NCBI RefSeq assembly: GCF_014290175.1
Contig: NZ_JACOOR010000004.1
Coordinates: forward strand, 248,001 to 312,000
DNA: 64,000 nt
Origin: Anaerosacchariphilus hominis
Lineage (GTDB): Bacteria; Bacillota; Clostridia; Lachnospirales; Lachnospiraceae
Reading direction: 5' to 3'
The notes below the pieces were generated by a model, which was given only the letters and a program-made list of their open reading frames with translations, was not told the origin of the DNA and did not search any database. Positions 52,491-61,617 of the stretch are shown here, in pieces; positions within the stretch are counted from its first letter, which is position 1; each line of letters starts with the position of its first letter. The position numbers and the translations under genes are program-made.

Positions 52491-52599
52491 CCTGTGGCAC
52501 CTCCTAATATAATTACTCGCCAATTTCGGTGACATGCCTTTCAGCAAAGCTGAAAATGCACATACTTATACCTCGTTGTGCGGCATCTTTTATATAATA
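52491..52599 (-). promoter_or_regulatory. rplU leader, probable L21 autoregulatory RNA
   Basis: The leader between the promoter and rplU contains GCACAACGAGGTATAAGTAT followed by GTGC, then the hairpin CATTTTCAGC/GCTGAAAGG. This arrangement fits the L21 leader seen in Firmicutes, which is thought to bind L21. The match is judged by eye. Confidence 0.5.
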
Positions 52600-52622
52600 G
52601 CAGGACATTTCCATGTTGTCAA
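52594..52622 (-). promoter_or_regulatory. rplU promoter
   Basis: Minus strand TTGACA (52622-52617), a 17-bp spacer and TATTAT (52599-52594). Confidence 0.85.
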
Positions 52623-52644
52623 GTGCTTTTTTATCATCCGTTCG

Positions 52645-53892
52645 TCATCCGTTCACCTGCTCTGCCAGCGTTTTCTGCACCTTTTTTCGTGTGATTTCCA
52701 CCAGGCCAAGAGGCGTCATATCCACCAGCGTAGTCTTAATCGGATCCTGTTTTAATTCAGAGGCAAGCACGGCCATCAGTGCCCGTTTATCCTCTTCCCG
52801 TTCCATATCAATGAAATCCGCCACAATGATACCGGACAGATTTCGGAGCCGCAGCTGTCTCGCCAGTTCTCTGGCAGCTTCCAGGTTGATTTTCAGGAAG
52901 GTGTCGCTTCTTTTCTGTTTGCCCGTGTATTTGCCTGTATTCACATCCACGACGGTCAGGGCCTCCGTGGGCTGAATGATCAGATATCCGCCGGATTTCA
53001 GCCATACGCGCTCCTTTAAAGCCTCATCAAAGGCTTTGGACAGCCCATAGACGCTGTCCAGGGAGGGAGCAGCCTTCTCATAAAAGGAAAGCTTTGGTAA
53101 GTCTTCCGGCTGATGGGCGGTCAGATAAACGTTCAGTTCCCTGTGGATATCCGCGCAGTCAGTCACTATCTTTTCGAAACTGTCGGCGCGAAGTCCCCGC
53201 AGTCTGGTAGTATAGGCGGATGGTTCCCTGTATACAAGGGAAAAACAGGTCTGGTTCCGGCCGGTGTCTAGGGTGCGGCGGTAGTTTCCGGTAAGCTGTG
53301 TCAGTTCCTCCTTAAGCTCCTCTTCTGACACGCCTGCCGCGTTGGTGCGGACGATGAGACCGAAATCTTCACCGAGAAAGGGCTCCGTAATGGCACGCAG
53401 CCGTTCTTTTTCTTCCAATGAAAGCTTGGAAGACAGTCCCAGATGGCGTTTCCCGCTGGTAAGGACCAGATATTTCCCTGCAAAATTCAGATTGGCGCTG
53501 ACTGTGGGGGCTTTGGTCTTGACCGCTTCCCGGCTCACCTGAACCAGAAGCTCATCCCCGGCCACCAGAGCCTTCTTTTTCTTCGGCACAGTGAAAATGG
53601 GTGTCTCATTGTCATTTAAGGCATAATAGCAGAGCTGCCCGTCCGCGATTTCAATAAAGGCCGCATTGATATTGGCAGCGATATTTTTCACCTTGCCCAC
53701 ATAGATATTTCCAAGAATGGAAGCGCCTCCCGCGGGCAGACAGGACAACTCGGCGGCATGTCCGTTTTCATAGAAAGCGTAGACGGCACGCTTCTGTCCC
53801 CTGAAATCCAGGCGGGATACCAGAAAGACACCGTCCCCCTGCTGCCCAGCCTGTGATGCAATGTGATTTGCAATGATTTCCGTCGGCTCCAT
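52645..53892 (-). CDS. rng: Ribonuclease G/E family endoribonuclease
   Basis: 415 residues. An S1-like insertion (about 50-125, GNIYVGKVKNIAANINAAFIE) precedes the catalytic part, with VVDVNTGKYTGKQ (about 310, metal-binding Asp) and IIVADFIDMEREEDK (about 349). The length is that of RNase G without the RNase E scaffold tail. It cuts AU-rich single-stranded RNA and matures rRNA. The start overlaps the TIGR03936 stop, and it ends just before the rplU promoter. Confidence 0.93.
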   Translation of the reverse strand: MEPTEIIANHIASQAGQQGDGVFLVSRLDFRGQKRAVYAFYENGHAAELSCLPAGGASILGNIYVGKVKNIAANINAAFIEIADGQLCYYALNDNETPIFTVPKKKKALVAGDELLVQVSREAVKTKAPTVSANLNFAGKYLVLTSGKRHLGLSSKLSLEEKERLRAITEPFLGEDFGLIVRTNAAGVSEEELKEELTQLTGNYRRTLDTGRNQTCFSLVYREPSAYTTRLRGLRADSFEKIVTDCADIHRELNVYLTAHQPEDLPKLSFYEKAAPSLDSVYGLSKAFDEALKERVWLKSGGYLIIQPTEALTVVDVNTGKYTGKQKRSDTFLKINLEAARELARQLRLRNLSGIIVADFIDMEREEDKRALMAVLASELKQDPIKTTLVDMTPLGLVEITRKKVQKTLAEQVNG

Positions 53893-54614
53893 CAGAATTC
53901 TTCTCCCAGATCTTCGAGACTTATCAGCTTCCGGGGTTCTCCCTCAGCCGCCAGATTCGCGTACAGCTCCTTCCGGTGAAGCTGAAGGGCAAATTCCGGA
54001 AGGGTAAAGCCGGCATAAGCCGCAAAAGCCTCCAATACCAGCTCCGGTTTTACATTCTCCGCGCTGCCGGCAGAAAGCTGCAGAAAAACAGAGTCCTCCT
54101 GACAACGAGACTCATAAATCAGGGGCTTCAAATCCAGCTCCCGCTCTCCCTTTTTCGTCTTTTTGGTGACCAGAATCTGTTCCTGTGCGCAGAACGCCGC
54201 CCATTTTTCCTCCAGGCCATTTCCAAAGACGCAGTCCGCAGGCAGGCTGTTTTCCCGGAAACGGACCTCGTAATCGGCAGCCGCCACCAGGGACATGGCG
54301 TTGGCGGATTTTTCCTCAGGGATCTTCCGGAAGGAAAGAACCTCCACGCCCTCGGCCATAACTCCGTTCAGACGCTTTACTGCCGATTCGGAGGACAGCT
54401 CATTTCCAATCTCAATGTCCAGGTACTCGCCGTCGCTGGTGAGGCCTACGCCTAAGGGAGAGGCGAAGGACATGATCATATGGGGGCTGAAGCCTGCGGA
54501 ATAACAGATATCGATATCTGCCCGGCGCATGGCCTTCTGGAAATAGCGCATGATATCCAGATGGCCGATAAATTTCATGATACCGTATTTACGGAATTTA
54601 ATGCGGATTTTCAT
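53892..54614 (-). CDS. TIGR03936 family radical-SAM-associated protein (DUF2344)
   Basis: 240 residues. The family pattern MKIRIKFRKYGIMKFIGHLD, then RAIRRADIDICYS-like (here AMRRADIDICYSAGFSPHMIM) and SLGVGLTSDGEYLDIE-like, is unmistakable. It has no Cys cluster of its own and is always paired with the TIGR03960 radical SAM protein upstream, as here with an ATGA overlap. A tRNA or rRNA modification role has been suggested but is not shown by sequence. Confidence 0.9.
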   Translation of the reverse strand: MKIRIKFRKYGIMKFIGHLDIMRYFQKAMRRADIDICYSAGFSPHMIMSFASPLGVGLTSDGEYLDIEIGNELSSESAVKRLNGVMAEGVEVLSFRKIPEEKSANAMSLVAAADYEVRFRENSLPADCVFGNGLEEKWAAFCAQEQILVTKKTKKGERELDLKPLIYESRCQEDSVFLQLSAGSAENVKPELVLEAFAAYAGFTLPEFALQLHRKELYANLAAEGEPRKLISLEDLGEEF

Positions 54615-56497
54615 GCGTTTTCACCTCCTGTAACCATCGCCGCTGTGGGACAGCAGCCTGCGTGATAGCTGCCTGCGCCGCAGCCCTGGCACTGCTGACG
54701 GCAGTTGGGCGTCACGGTCTCTTCGTGAGCGCGCTTCCACTCCCGCAGCAGGAATTTTTTGGTAACGCCGATGTCGATAAAGTCCCAGGGGAACAGTTCG
54801 TTTTCATCGCGATGACGTGTCGTGTAGAACGGAATATCCAGACCGGTCTCTTCAAAGGCCTGAAGCCACTTGTCGTTGTCGAAGCATTCGCTCCAGGAAT
54901 CGAAGAGACAGCCCTTACGGTAGGCCGCAAGCAGGGAAGCTCCCACCCGCCGGTCGCCCCGGGCCAGGATTCCCTCCAGCACTGTTACGTCCGCCTCATG
55001 CCAGTTATATTTGATACTCTTTTTATTGAGCTGGGCCTTGATTTCGCTGTTGACGATATATGCCTTATCCAGAAATTCCTCCTTGGTACACATACGCGCC
55101 CACTGGAAGGGCGTAAAGGGCTTCGGTACAAAGAAGGAGGTGCTGACTGTAATCTGACATTTGCCATTCCGCTTATCCTTGGGAATTTCGTAGTACCGTT
55201 TTGCAATCTTTTCAGCCAGCCATGCGATAGCCTTCTCATCTTCTACCGTCTCCGTGGGCTGTCCCAGCATAAAGTAAAGCTTCACCTTCTGCCAGCCGCC
55301 CTCGAAGGCCTGTCCGGCTCCTTCCAGAATGATTTCCTCGGTCAGTCCCTTGTTGATCACGTCCCGGAGACGCTGGGAACCGGCCTCCGGCGCAAAAGTC
55401 AGGCTGCTCTTTCGGATATCCTGTACCTTGCTCATGACGTCCAGGGAAAAGGCGTCAATGCGAAGGGACGGCAGGGAAATGTTGACGCCTTTATTTCCAA
55501 AGGTATCGATGAGGAAATTTACCAGCTCCGGTAAATGACTGTAATCACTGGAACTTAAGGAGCTTAAGGAGATCTCCTCGTGTCCGGTATTTCGGAGCAT
55601 TTCGGTTGCAGCCTCTGTAAGCATCTCCAGAGAGCGCTCCCGGATAGGACGGTACAGCATACCGGCCTGACAGAAGCGGCAGCCACGGATGCAGCCACGC
55701 TGGATTTCCAGCACTACACGATCCTGGGTGACCTTAATAAATGGAACCAGCGGCTTCTTCGGATAAAAGGTATGGGTCAGATCCGTAACCACCTGCTTTT
55801 GAACCTTTGCAGGCGCATGGGGATTGTTGGGCTCCATGGACGCAAGGGTTCCGTCCTCGTTATACGTCACATCATAGAACGCGGGCACATAGATCCCCGG
55901 AATCTCCGCCGCACGCTCCAGGAACTGTACACGGCTCTCTCCTGCTGCCCGGGAAGCCTTGTAGGCATCGAGCAGCGCAAAATAGGATGTCTCGCCCTCT
56001 CCGATATAAAACAGGTCGAAGAAGTCCGCCAGGGGCTCCGGGTTTGTGGCACAGGGGCCGCCTCCGATGACAATGGGGTCGTCCAAGGTACGGTCCTTTG
56101 CGTAAAGGGGGATCTGACTCAGATCCAGAATCTGCAGGACATTCGTGTATGCCATTTCGTACTGGAGAGTCATTCCGAGAAAATCCATTTCCCGGATAGG
56201 ATCCTGGGATTCCAGAGCAAACAGGGGAATGTTCTGCTCCCGCATGATTTTATCCAGATCGGTCCAGGGGGAATAGACACGTTCACACCAGACGTCCTCC
56301 CGCTGATTGAACATATCGTACAGGATCTGGATGCCTAAGTGGGACATGCCGATCTCGTAGACGTCCGGGAAACACATGGCAAAACGGACGTCCACTGCGT
56401 TCCGGTCTTTCATTACCGCGTTGATCTCGTTTCCAAGATACCGGGCCGGTTTATCTATTTTTAATAAAATTTCATCTGATAGAGCTAACCTTTTCAT
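54611..56497 (-). CDS. TIGR03960 family B12-binding radical SAM protein
   Basis: 628 residues. An N-terminal B12-binding-like domain (FAMCFPDVYEIGMSHLGIQIL, about 40-60) precedes the radical SAM core with IQRGCIRGCRFCQAGMLY (CxxxCxxC, about 268-285). A C-terminal domain ends with a Cys-rich CRQQCQGCGAGSYHAGCCP (about 600-618), likely another metal site. The reaction is unknown; the gene pair precedes rng in many Clostridia. GAGGTATTT precedes the start. Confidence 0.9.
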   Translation of the reverse strand: MKRLALSDEILLKIDKPARYLGNEINAVMKDRNAVDVRFAMCFPDVYEIGMSHLGIQILYDMFNQREDVWCERVYSPWTDLDKIMREQNIPLFALESQDPIREMDFLGMTLQYEMAYTNVLQILDLSQIPLYAKDRTLDDPIVIGGGPCATNPEPLADFFDLFYIGEGETSYFALLDAYKASRAAGESRVQFLERAAEIPGIYVPAFYDVTYNEDGTLASMEPNNPHAPAKVQKQVVTDLTHTFYPKKPLVPFIKVTQDRVVLEIQRGCIRGCRFCQAGMLYRPIRERSLEMLTEAATEMLRNTGHEEISLSSLSSSDYSHLPELVNFLIDTFGNKGVNISLPSLRIDAFSLDVMSKVQDIRKSSLTFAPEAGSQRLRDVINKGLTEEIILEGAGQAFEGGWQKVKLYFMLGQPTETVEDEKAIAWLAEKIAKRYYEIPKDKRNGKCQITVSTSFFVPKPFTPFQWARMCTKEEFLDKAYIVNSEIKAQLNKKSIKYNWHEADVTVLEGILARGDRRVGASLLAAYRKGCLFDSWSECFDNDKWLQAFEETGLDIPFYTTRHRDENELFPWDFIDIGVTKKFLLREWKRAHEETVTPNCRQQCQGCGAGSYHAGCCPTAAMVTGGENA

Positions 56498-56665
56498 AAA
56501 TACCTCGCTTTTCTTTGTGCTATATGCACATATTTCCCCATGTTCCCACAGTTACACTCTTGTTTGGTGCAATGCCTGATAAACCTCCAATAGTAATATT
56601 GGATTTTTTTCCGGTAATGATATCGGAGTGGTAACCTGTTCCGCTATTATGTGATTCCCCCTAAT
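56498..56665. other. AT-rich gap upstream of the radical SAM gene
   Basis: TCCAATA-GTAA-TATTGGA followed by seven T residues (56586-56613) forms a plus-strand terminator-like hairpin, although no plus-strand gene precedes it. Nothing else is recognised. Confidence 0.4.
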
Positions 56666-56884
56666 TTATTTAATAAATCGTTTGATTATTTCAAATATAA
56701 AAAATATAATACACACTGGTACAAAATAAATAATCAGAAACCACAGCAATGGCGCACTATAAGGAGCACTCCATCCCGGGTTGGTAACCAGCCTTACAAA
56801 TTGAATTAAACTATCAATTGCACCCCATATTAATAGAACACAACATATGATATACTGAATTTTTTTTATTTTATTACGTTTCAT
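56666..56884 (-). CDS. Small two-helix membrane protein
   Basis: 72 residues with two hydrophobic segments (about 9-29 and 45-66) and basic ends, family not recognised. It is markedly more AT-rich than its neighbours. The ribosome binding site (AGGTATTTC) is weak. It lies alone between the radical SAM gene and the large membrane protein. It could be a recent acquisition or a chance frame. Confidence 0.4.
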   Translation of the reverse strand: MKRNKIKKIQYIICCVLLIWGAIDSLIQFVRLVTNPGWSAPYSAPLLWFLIIYFVPVCIIFFIFEIIKRFIK

Positions 56885-56934
56885 GAAATACCTATTTTTT
56901 TATTTTTTATAAATCTGTTAATTGTTTTATTTCT

Positions 56935-56972
56935 TACCGGATCAAATATCTCTTTTTTATGATCCGGTTTTC
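56935..56972. terminator. Hairpin near the end of the large membrane protein gene
   Basis: ACCGGATCA pairs with TGATCCGGT across a 15-base loop and is followed by TTTC on the plus strand. It may end transcription of the minus-strand gene at 57016. Confidence 0.5.
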
Positions 56973-57015
56973 ATTTTCCATAGGATATGCAGTCGCCGCA
57001 TAAGTCATTTTGATA

Positions 57016-58932
57016 TTAAGGAAGAATCACCCGATCCGGCACCAGATTCGGAATGCCCACATGCCAGAAGGCATACAGGGATAAGAGGCTGGTGCAGACG
57101 AGAATCGACCGCAGTACCCGATCCTCCCAGACGTGGTCGATCCGGGAAATCAGATAGGAGATAAATAAAAGGATCGGCAGCAGATACCGCCCCTGGGGCT
57201 GAAAGTCCACCAGCCAGGAGTTAGCCACAATCATCACATACTGCATGAGGCAGGTGCCGCTCACAGCCAGGGTCTCCCACCGGTAAATGGGCTTTTTCTG
57301 CTTCCAAAGCCGTTGCAGGACGCGTAAAAGCAGCAGGATATAGAGCACGCCCATGACAATATAGTACCAGTCAGCCTCGCCGAAGGCGTAGCTTCCAAAG
57401 AAGCCCGCGAAAGTGCGGAACAGGTTCTTATGGAAGTCAAACTTGGTCAGCAGATCCCACAGAGAAATGCCCTTTTCATAGAACCGCATGGAATAAGCCG
57501 CATCCGCCGCAGGGGTGGAATACTTATAGGCGTAATCCGCTTTCTGGTTCGTCACGTCAATGATGACCTGCATCTTGTTGAGACCATAGTAGGGGAAGTC
57601 CGTAATCAGATAACGGATGGCGAACAGTCCCAGGGTGAGTCCCACCAGAATCAGATACTTTTTCAATAAGGGTCCCCGGTTTTTCTTTTCCTGATAGAAA
57701 AGACGGATCAGGAGAATCAGAAACAGGAACATCAGTACCGTATAGAAGGTCATCTTCGCCCAGAAGATATGCAAAAACAGTACAGACAGCACGCCGTAAT
57801 ACAGCAGATGTTTTTTCCGGAAGGGCTCCCGCAGCAGCCGGTTCAGCATGCTATTCTCTTCTATCAGCTCATAGAGACACAGAAAACCCATGAAGAAGTC
57901 CAGGGCGTCCGAGGTGGAGTAGCTGAAGATGTACCAGACCTGGGGCGTCAGCAACAGAACAAAAAGCAGCGCATAATTACGTTTCATGTTCCGGATCACC
58001 AGTCCGGCCATAATGCAGAACAGAATCAGGCTGAAAAGACGGATCTGCACGGTGGGATCCGCAAAAAACTGTCCGATCTTTCCGGCGTAAAAGTAAAAGA
58101 GATTGAACTCAAAATGACGCGAAGTACCGTAGACGGGATAACTGTCGTTGATGATATCGCTGCGGATATCCGGCGGCATGAAATGGTGGAAATAATACAG
58201 CACCGCCGCTTTCACATCATATTCGTCCGGGTTCAGCCAGAAAGGACTTCGGAGCCCCGTATAGACGCACATCCACACCGCTCCAAGCACCGCCAGCAGA
58301 AAAATCAGGCAGCTGGCTTTCTGGAACGGCGTTCCACCCTTCGCATAGCCCAGAACCTTTTGAATCAGGAAACAAAGCAGCAGGATCAGCGCGCCGGAGA
58401 ACAGGAAGCCCAGAAGCCGCACAGCCAGGGATGTATGGGCGTACAGGCTTCGGAAGGAATCCAGCGGAAGCAGCTGGGGATCCTCTCCCGTCACAGTGAA
58501 GGCAAAGTCTGCACCGTCTGTAAAGGCAGTCTGCTCATTGCCCGTAAAATAGTTTTTCAGTTCCCCACCGGAGATGGAAATGACCGGCAAACCGTTTTTA
58601 CGGACGGTCAGCTTCTCGATGGTGAGTGCTCCGTCGTATGCCTGCTGTACCGGGTCAATCCGCTTCAGGGAACAATGGCTGCCGTACTGGAAGTCCAGCC
58701 AGGAGATCCGGGCCACGCCGCTGTTCACCACCCGGCTTCTGGCGTCCGAGGGAGAAATGTTGTTCCGGGGGCCCGCATAGACCGTGGTAATCACTTCCCC
58801 GGCGGGATCCTCAGCAAAGGTCAGGGTTACGGTGGTAAAAACCGGAGTGATCAGCATACAAACCAGCAGCCACACAATTGCCGCTGCCACAAAGAGTTTC
58901 TTTTTGTTCTGTTTTAAACGATTAAAATTCAT
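57016..58932 (-). CDS. Large membrane glycosyltransferase-like protein (DUF2142-type)
   Basis: 638 residues. A first membrane helix (about 13-35) and an external domain of about 120 residues are followed by 10-12 hydrophobic segments. RSPFWLNPDEYDVKAAVLYYFHH (about 230-252) resembles the first-loop Asp-Glu motif of GT-C glycosyltransferases and of DUF2142 proteins. Such proteins probably transfer sugars from lipid carriers to surface polymers; the donor is unknown. It stands alone. No strong ribosome binding site is seen; GTAGGAAAAAC precedes the ATG. Confidence 0.75.
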   Translation of the reverse strand: MNFNRLKQNKKKLFVAAAIVWLLVCMLITPVFTTVTLTFAEDPAGEVITTVYAGPRNNISPSDARSRVVNSGVARISWLDFQYGSHCSLKRIDPVQQAYDGALTIEKLTVRKNGLPVISISGGELKNYFTGNEQTAFTDGADFAFTVTGEDPQLLPLDSFRSLYAHTSLAVRLLGFLFSGALILLLCFLIQKVLGYAKGGTPFQKASCLIFLLAVLGAVWMCVYTGLRSPFWLNPDEYDVKAAVLYYFHHFMPPDIRSDIINDSYPVYGTSRHFEFNLFYFYAGKIGQFFADPTVQIRLFSLILFCIMAGLVIRNMKRNYALLFVLLLTPQVWYIFSYSTSDALDFFMGFLCLYELIEENSMLNRLLREPFRKKHLLYYGVLSVLFLHIFWAKMTFYTVLMFLFLILLIRLFYQEKKNRGPLLKKYLILVGLTLGLFAIRYLITDFPYYGLNKMQVIIDVTNQKADYAYKYSTPAADAAYSMRFYEKGISLWDLLTKFDFHKNLFRTFAGFFGSYAFGEADWYYIVMGVLYILLLLRVLQRLWKQKKPIYRWETLAVSGTCLMQYVMIVANSWLVDFQPQGRYLLPILLFISYLISRIDHVWEDRVLRSILVCTSLLSLYAFWHVGIPNLVPDRVILP

Positions 58933-59080
58933 GTTTTTCCTACTTTAAATCTGTTATTTAAATTCGTTATTTGAAAAAGTTCACTACAGCCTGAAGCACT
59001 CGCTGCTGAAGGCATAAGAAAGTGATTCAGGAGTGCAAAATCCCATCGGCGAAGCCGATTTTAAATGGATTTTGCAGTGT
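58933..59080. other. Structured intergenic block before azlD
   Basis: Nested inverted repeats: TGCAAAATCC (59035-59044) with GGATTTTGCA (59067-59076), enclosing ATCGGC-GAA-GCCGAT. It resembles a small extragenic repeat unit and directly precedes the stop-proximal palindrome. Confidence 0.5.
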
Positions 59081-59104
59081 AACTGTGAAGGAACTGAACA
59101 GTTA
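59081..59104. repeat. Stop-proximal palindrome, copy 2
   Basis: On the minus strand TAACTGTTCAGTTCCTTC and ACAGTTAC; the first TAA is the azlD stop codon itself. It matches copy 1 at 25613 with one difference. Confidence 0.75.
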
Positions 59105-59425
59105 CACCATCTGAACTAAGAACATGTAGCAGAAGGTTCCTGCCGCAATGCTTAAAAGCACGTTCCGCTTCCAGAAATGTAAAAGCGCCGTCAGAAGCGT
59201 GGCCGCAAACTCAGGGATACCGTGGGTGGCGGAAAAGAGATCTGCGCCCTTCAGGCAATAGACCACCAGGGTCGCCATAATCGCCGGGGGCAGAATCGTG
59301 CCCAGGTAGTTGACCGCTTTCGGCATCTCCTTTTTCCCTCCGAAAAGCACAAAAGGAACGAGCCGGGTGATCAGTGTGCAGACAGCCGTCACCAGAATTA
59401 TAACAAATGCTTGCGTCGCTGTCAT
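59102..59425 (-). CDS. azlD: AzlD family branched-chain amino acid exporter subunit
   Basis: 107 residues with four hydrophobic segments. TRLVPFVLF (about 20) and the motif LGTILPPAIMATLVVYCL (about 39-56) are typical of AzlD. It is the small partner of AzlC in exporting branched-chain amino acids or analogues. ATG 59425 follows GGAAAGGTGG and overlaps azlC by 4 bases; the longer in-frame extension would run inside azlC. Confidence 0.9.
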   Translation of the reverse strand: MTATQAFVIILVTAVCTLITRLVPFVLFGGKKEMPKAVNYLGTILPPAIMATLVVYCLKGADLFSATHGIPEFAATLLTALLHFWKRNVLLSIAAGTFCYMFLVQMV

Positions 59426-60111
59426 GTATTTTCCACCTTTCCTTCCAGTCTTTTTTGCAATGCCATGAGAATTGTTACGGTGATAATCAGGGAAGGCAGG
59501 ATAAAATTGTTGCCGCCGAAGATCTGAAGACAGATTACCGAGCTGATAAGACCGATGACTGCGGGCAGATGGCTCTTCGCTTCTCTCCATTGATCTACAA
59601 AGATGGTTACAAAGAGAGCCGTCATGGCGAAATCAATGCCGGTCATATCGAAGGGCAGAACCTGTCCCAGAGCCGCGCCCATCACAGAACCGCTGATCCA
59701 GTAAACCTGATCCAGCAGGGAAATCAGGAACATGACTTTCTTTTCATCGATTCCTTCCGGAACTTTTAAAGAACACAAAAGGGAATAGGTCTCATCCGTC
59801 AGGGAGAAAATCATATAAGGCCTGGCTTTCATGGCCTTGAATTTTTCGATGAAGGTCAGGCCGTAAAAAGCGTGGCGGCTGTTGATAAGTAAGGTCATCA
59901 CGGCCACCACCGGAAGACTTGTCCCGGCGGTCAGAAAGCTTACCAGCACGAACTGGATGGAACCGGCGTAAACGATGGTGCTGATCAGAAGCGCCCACCA
60001 GAAGCTGTAACCGACTTCCTGAAGGAGCAGGCCGAAAGCCAGCCCCAGAAATAGATATCCCAGCATGACCGGGAGGGTTTTCAAAAATGCAAATTGAAAG
60101 GTCTTTTTCAT
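59422..60111 (-). CDS. azlC: AzlC family branched-chain amino acid exporter subunit
   Basis: 229 residues, about six hydrophobic segments. GYLFLGLAFGLLLQ (about 18), STIVYAGSIQFVLVSFL (about 44-60), LINSRHAFYGLTF (about 74-86) and SLTDETYSLL (about 102) are hallmarks of AzlC. It is co-translated with azlD. Confidence 0.93.
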   Translation of the reverse strand: MKKTFQFAFLKTLPVMLGYLFLGLAFGLLLQEVGYSFWWALLISTIVYAGSIQFVLVSFLTAGTSLPVVAVMTLLINSRHAFYGLTFIEKFKAMKARPYMIFSLTDETYSLLCSLKVPEGIDEKKVMFLISLLDQVYWISGSVMGAALGQVLPFDMTGIDFAMTALFVTIFVDQWREAKSHLPAVIGLISSVICLQIFGGNNFILPSLIITVTILMALQKRLEGKVENT

Positions 60112-60145
60112 TGGTCAAAATCCTGTATTATTTCAGATTTTTATC

Positions 60146-60442
60146 TCAGGAACCGGAAATCCGGATCACAGAGACTGCCCGGCTCAGAACCTGTTCCAGA
60201 TCCAGGTCCAGCTGTCTGGAGTAATCCCGTTCCACCTCCTGGCAGATACGTTCACTGTCCCAGGAAGCCACATTTGCCCGGCTGTAATCCAGCAGCACGT
60301 ACGCCGCAAAAAGACAGAGACAGACATAAAAGCGAATCCGCAGCCAGATTCGTCCGGACGGTTCCTCCGACGCCGGGGCCTGCCCCCGCTGCGCCAGAAG
60401 AAGCTGCCGGTACTGTCCACCCTGTCTTTCTGATTTTTTCAT
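60146..60442 (-). CDS. Small single-pass membrane protein of unknown function
   Basis: 98 residues. A basic, Gln/Arg-rich N-terminus is followed by one membrane helix (about 36-53), then an external, acidic part with RYSRQ-like and DLDLEQVLSRAV segments. The family is not recognised. AAGGCGG precedes the ATG at good spacing. It lies between hisIE and azlC on the same strand and could belong to either transcript. Confidence 0.6.
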   Translation of the reverse strand: MKKSERQGGQYRQLLLAQRGQAPASEEPSGRIWLRIRFYVCLCLFAAYVLLDYSRANVASWDSERICQEVERDYSRQLDLDLEQVLSRAVSVIRISGS

Positions 60443-60518
60443 ATTTGATTACCGCCTTTTATTTTATGGAAATTACTAAACAGTATGAAATCCGTTCTGG
60501 AATCAGAACTGCTTTTGC

Positions 60519-61616
60519 CTACCGGTTGGCAAGCTCTGCGGTAATATCCTCCCAGGTCACGCCCCGCTCTACCATCAGAACCATGGCGTGATACAGAAGA
60601 TCCGACATCTCATACTTGATTTCCTCCGGATCCGGATTCTTAGCGGCGATAACCAGCTCGGTGGCTTCCTCTCCCACCTTCTTCAGGATTTTGTCGATAC
60701 CCTTGTCGAAAAGGTAATTGGTGTAGGAGCCTTCCTTCGGATGTACCTTCCGGTCCGCAATGACTTTGTATACATCCTCGAATACCTTCAAGGGATTCGT
60801 ATTCTTGTAGTCCGTCTTGGCGATCTCGTGGAAGAAGCAGGATTTATTGCCCGTATGACAGGCTGCTCCGGTCTGGGATACCTTTGCCAGAATCGTGTCG
60901 CAGTCGCAGTCTACCACCAGTTCCTTCACATACTGGAAGTGGCCGCTGGTCATTCCCTTGACCCAGAGCTCCTGACGGCTTCTGCTCCAGTAGGTCATTT
61001 TACCGGTCTGGGTGGTCTTGTTAAAGGCCTCCTCGTTCATATAAGCCACCATCAGCACTTCGTCCGTGCGGTAGTCCTGTACCACCACCGGAACCAGGCC
61101 GTCCGGTCCCAGCTTGAACTCGGACCATTCCATATTGCAGCTTAAGGGGCGGACCTTTTCCACGAAGGGAAGGATCTCATTCAGATAAATCAGCTCGCTT
61201 ACATACTCCTCAATCAGAGCTGCCGGAGCGCTGACCACGTCGGAGCTGTCCACGCAGGCTGCGATCTTCTCTTTGCCGAAGCGCTTGGATGCCTCCTCGG
61301 TCAGATCGATATTTTCCTGCCGTCCATAATTTAAAATGGCCTTCTTACAGCCTGCATAGAGAATCTTCTTCACATCCTCCAGACGCCTGATTCTGCCTCC
61401 GGCCTTCACCGGTATCTCCACGGCGCGGCAGATTTCTTTTAAAGCGCCGATGGACAGATCATGATCCACGTCTCCGTCGGACAGATCAAAGACCAGAATC
61501 TCATCCGCTCCATTATCGCTGTAATAGCGTGCCAGAACAGCCGCATCCCTGTTCGCCTGCTCTCCCTGCACCTTTCCGGCCAGAAGCCGGATGACTGCCA
61601 TATTCTTTTCACTCAT
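60519..61616 (-). CDS. hisIE: HisIE with an N-terminal HisF-like half-barrel
   Basis: 365 residues, against about 210 for ordinary HisIE. Residues 1-160 resemble the first half of His[14 protein letters not shown], then [28 protein letters not shown] and [13 protein letters not shown]. The first catalytic Asp of HisF (in its LDV motif) is replaced here. The HisI cyclohydrolase follows at about 165 ([18 protein letters not shown]) with the zinc Cys cluster CDCD and [12 protein letters not shown]. HisE begins at about 275 with the [12 protein letters not shown] motif. HisI and HisE perform steps 2 and 3 of histidine synthesis. Confidence 0.9.
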   Translation of the reverse strand: MSEKNMAVIRLLAGKVQGEQANRDAAVLARYYSDNGADEILVFDLSDGDVDHDLSIGALKEICRAVEIPVKAGGRIRRLEDVKKILYAGCKKAILNYGRQENIDLTEEASKRFGKEKIAACVDSSDVVSAPAALIEEYVSELIYLNEILPFVEKVRPLSCNMEWSEFKLGPDGLVPVVVQDYRTDEVLMVAYMNEEAFNKTTQTGKMTYWSRSRQELWVKGMTSGHFQYVKELVVDCDCDTILAKVSQTGAACHTGNKSCFFHEIAKTDYKNTNPLKVFEDVYKVIADRKVHPKEGSYTNYLFDKGIDKILKKVGEEATELVIAAKNPDPEEIKYEMSDLLYHAMVLMVERGVTWEDITAELANR

Positions 61617-61617
61617 A

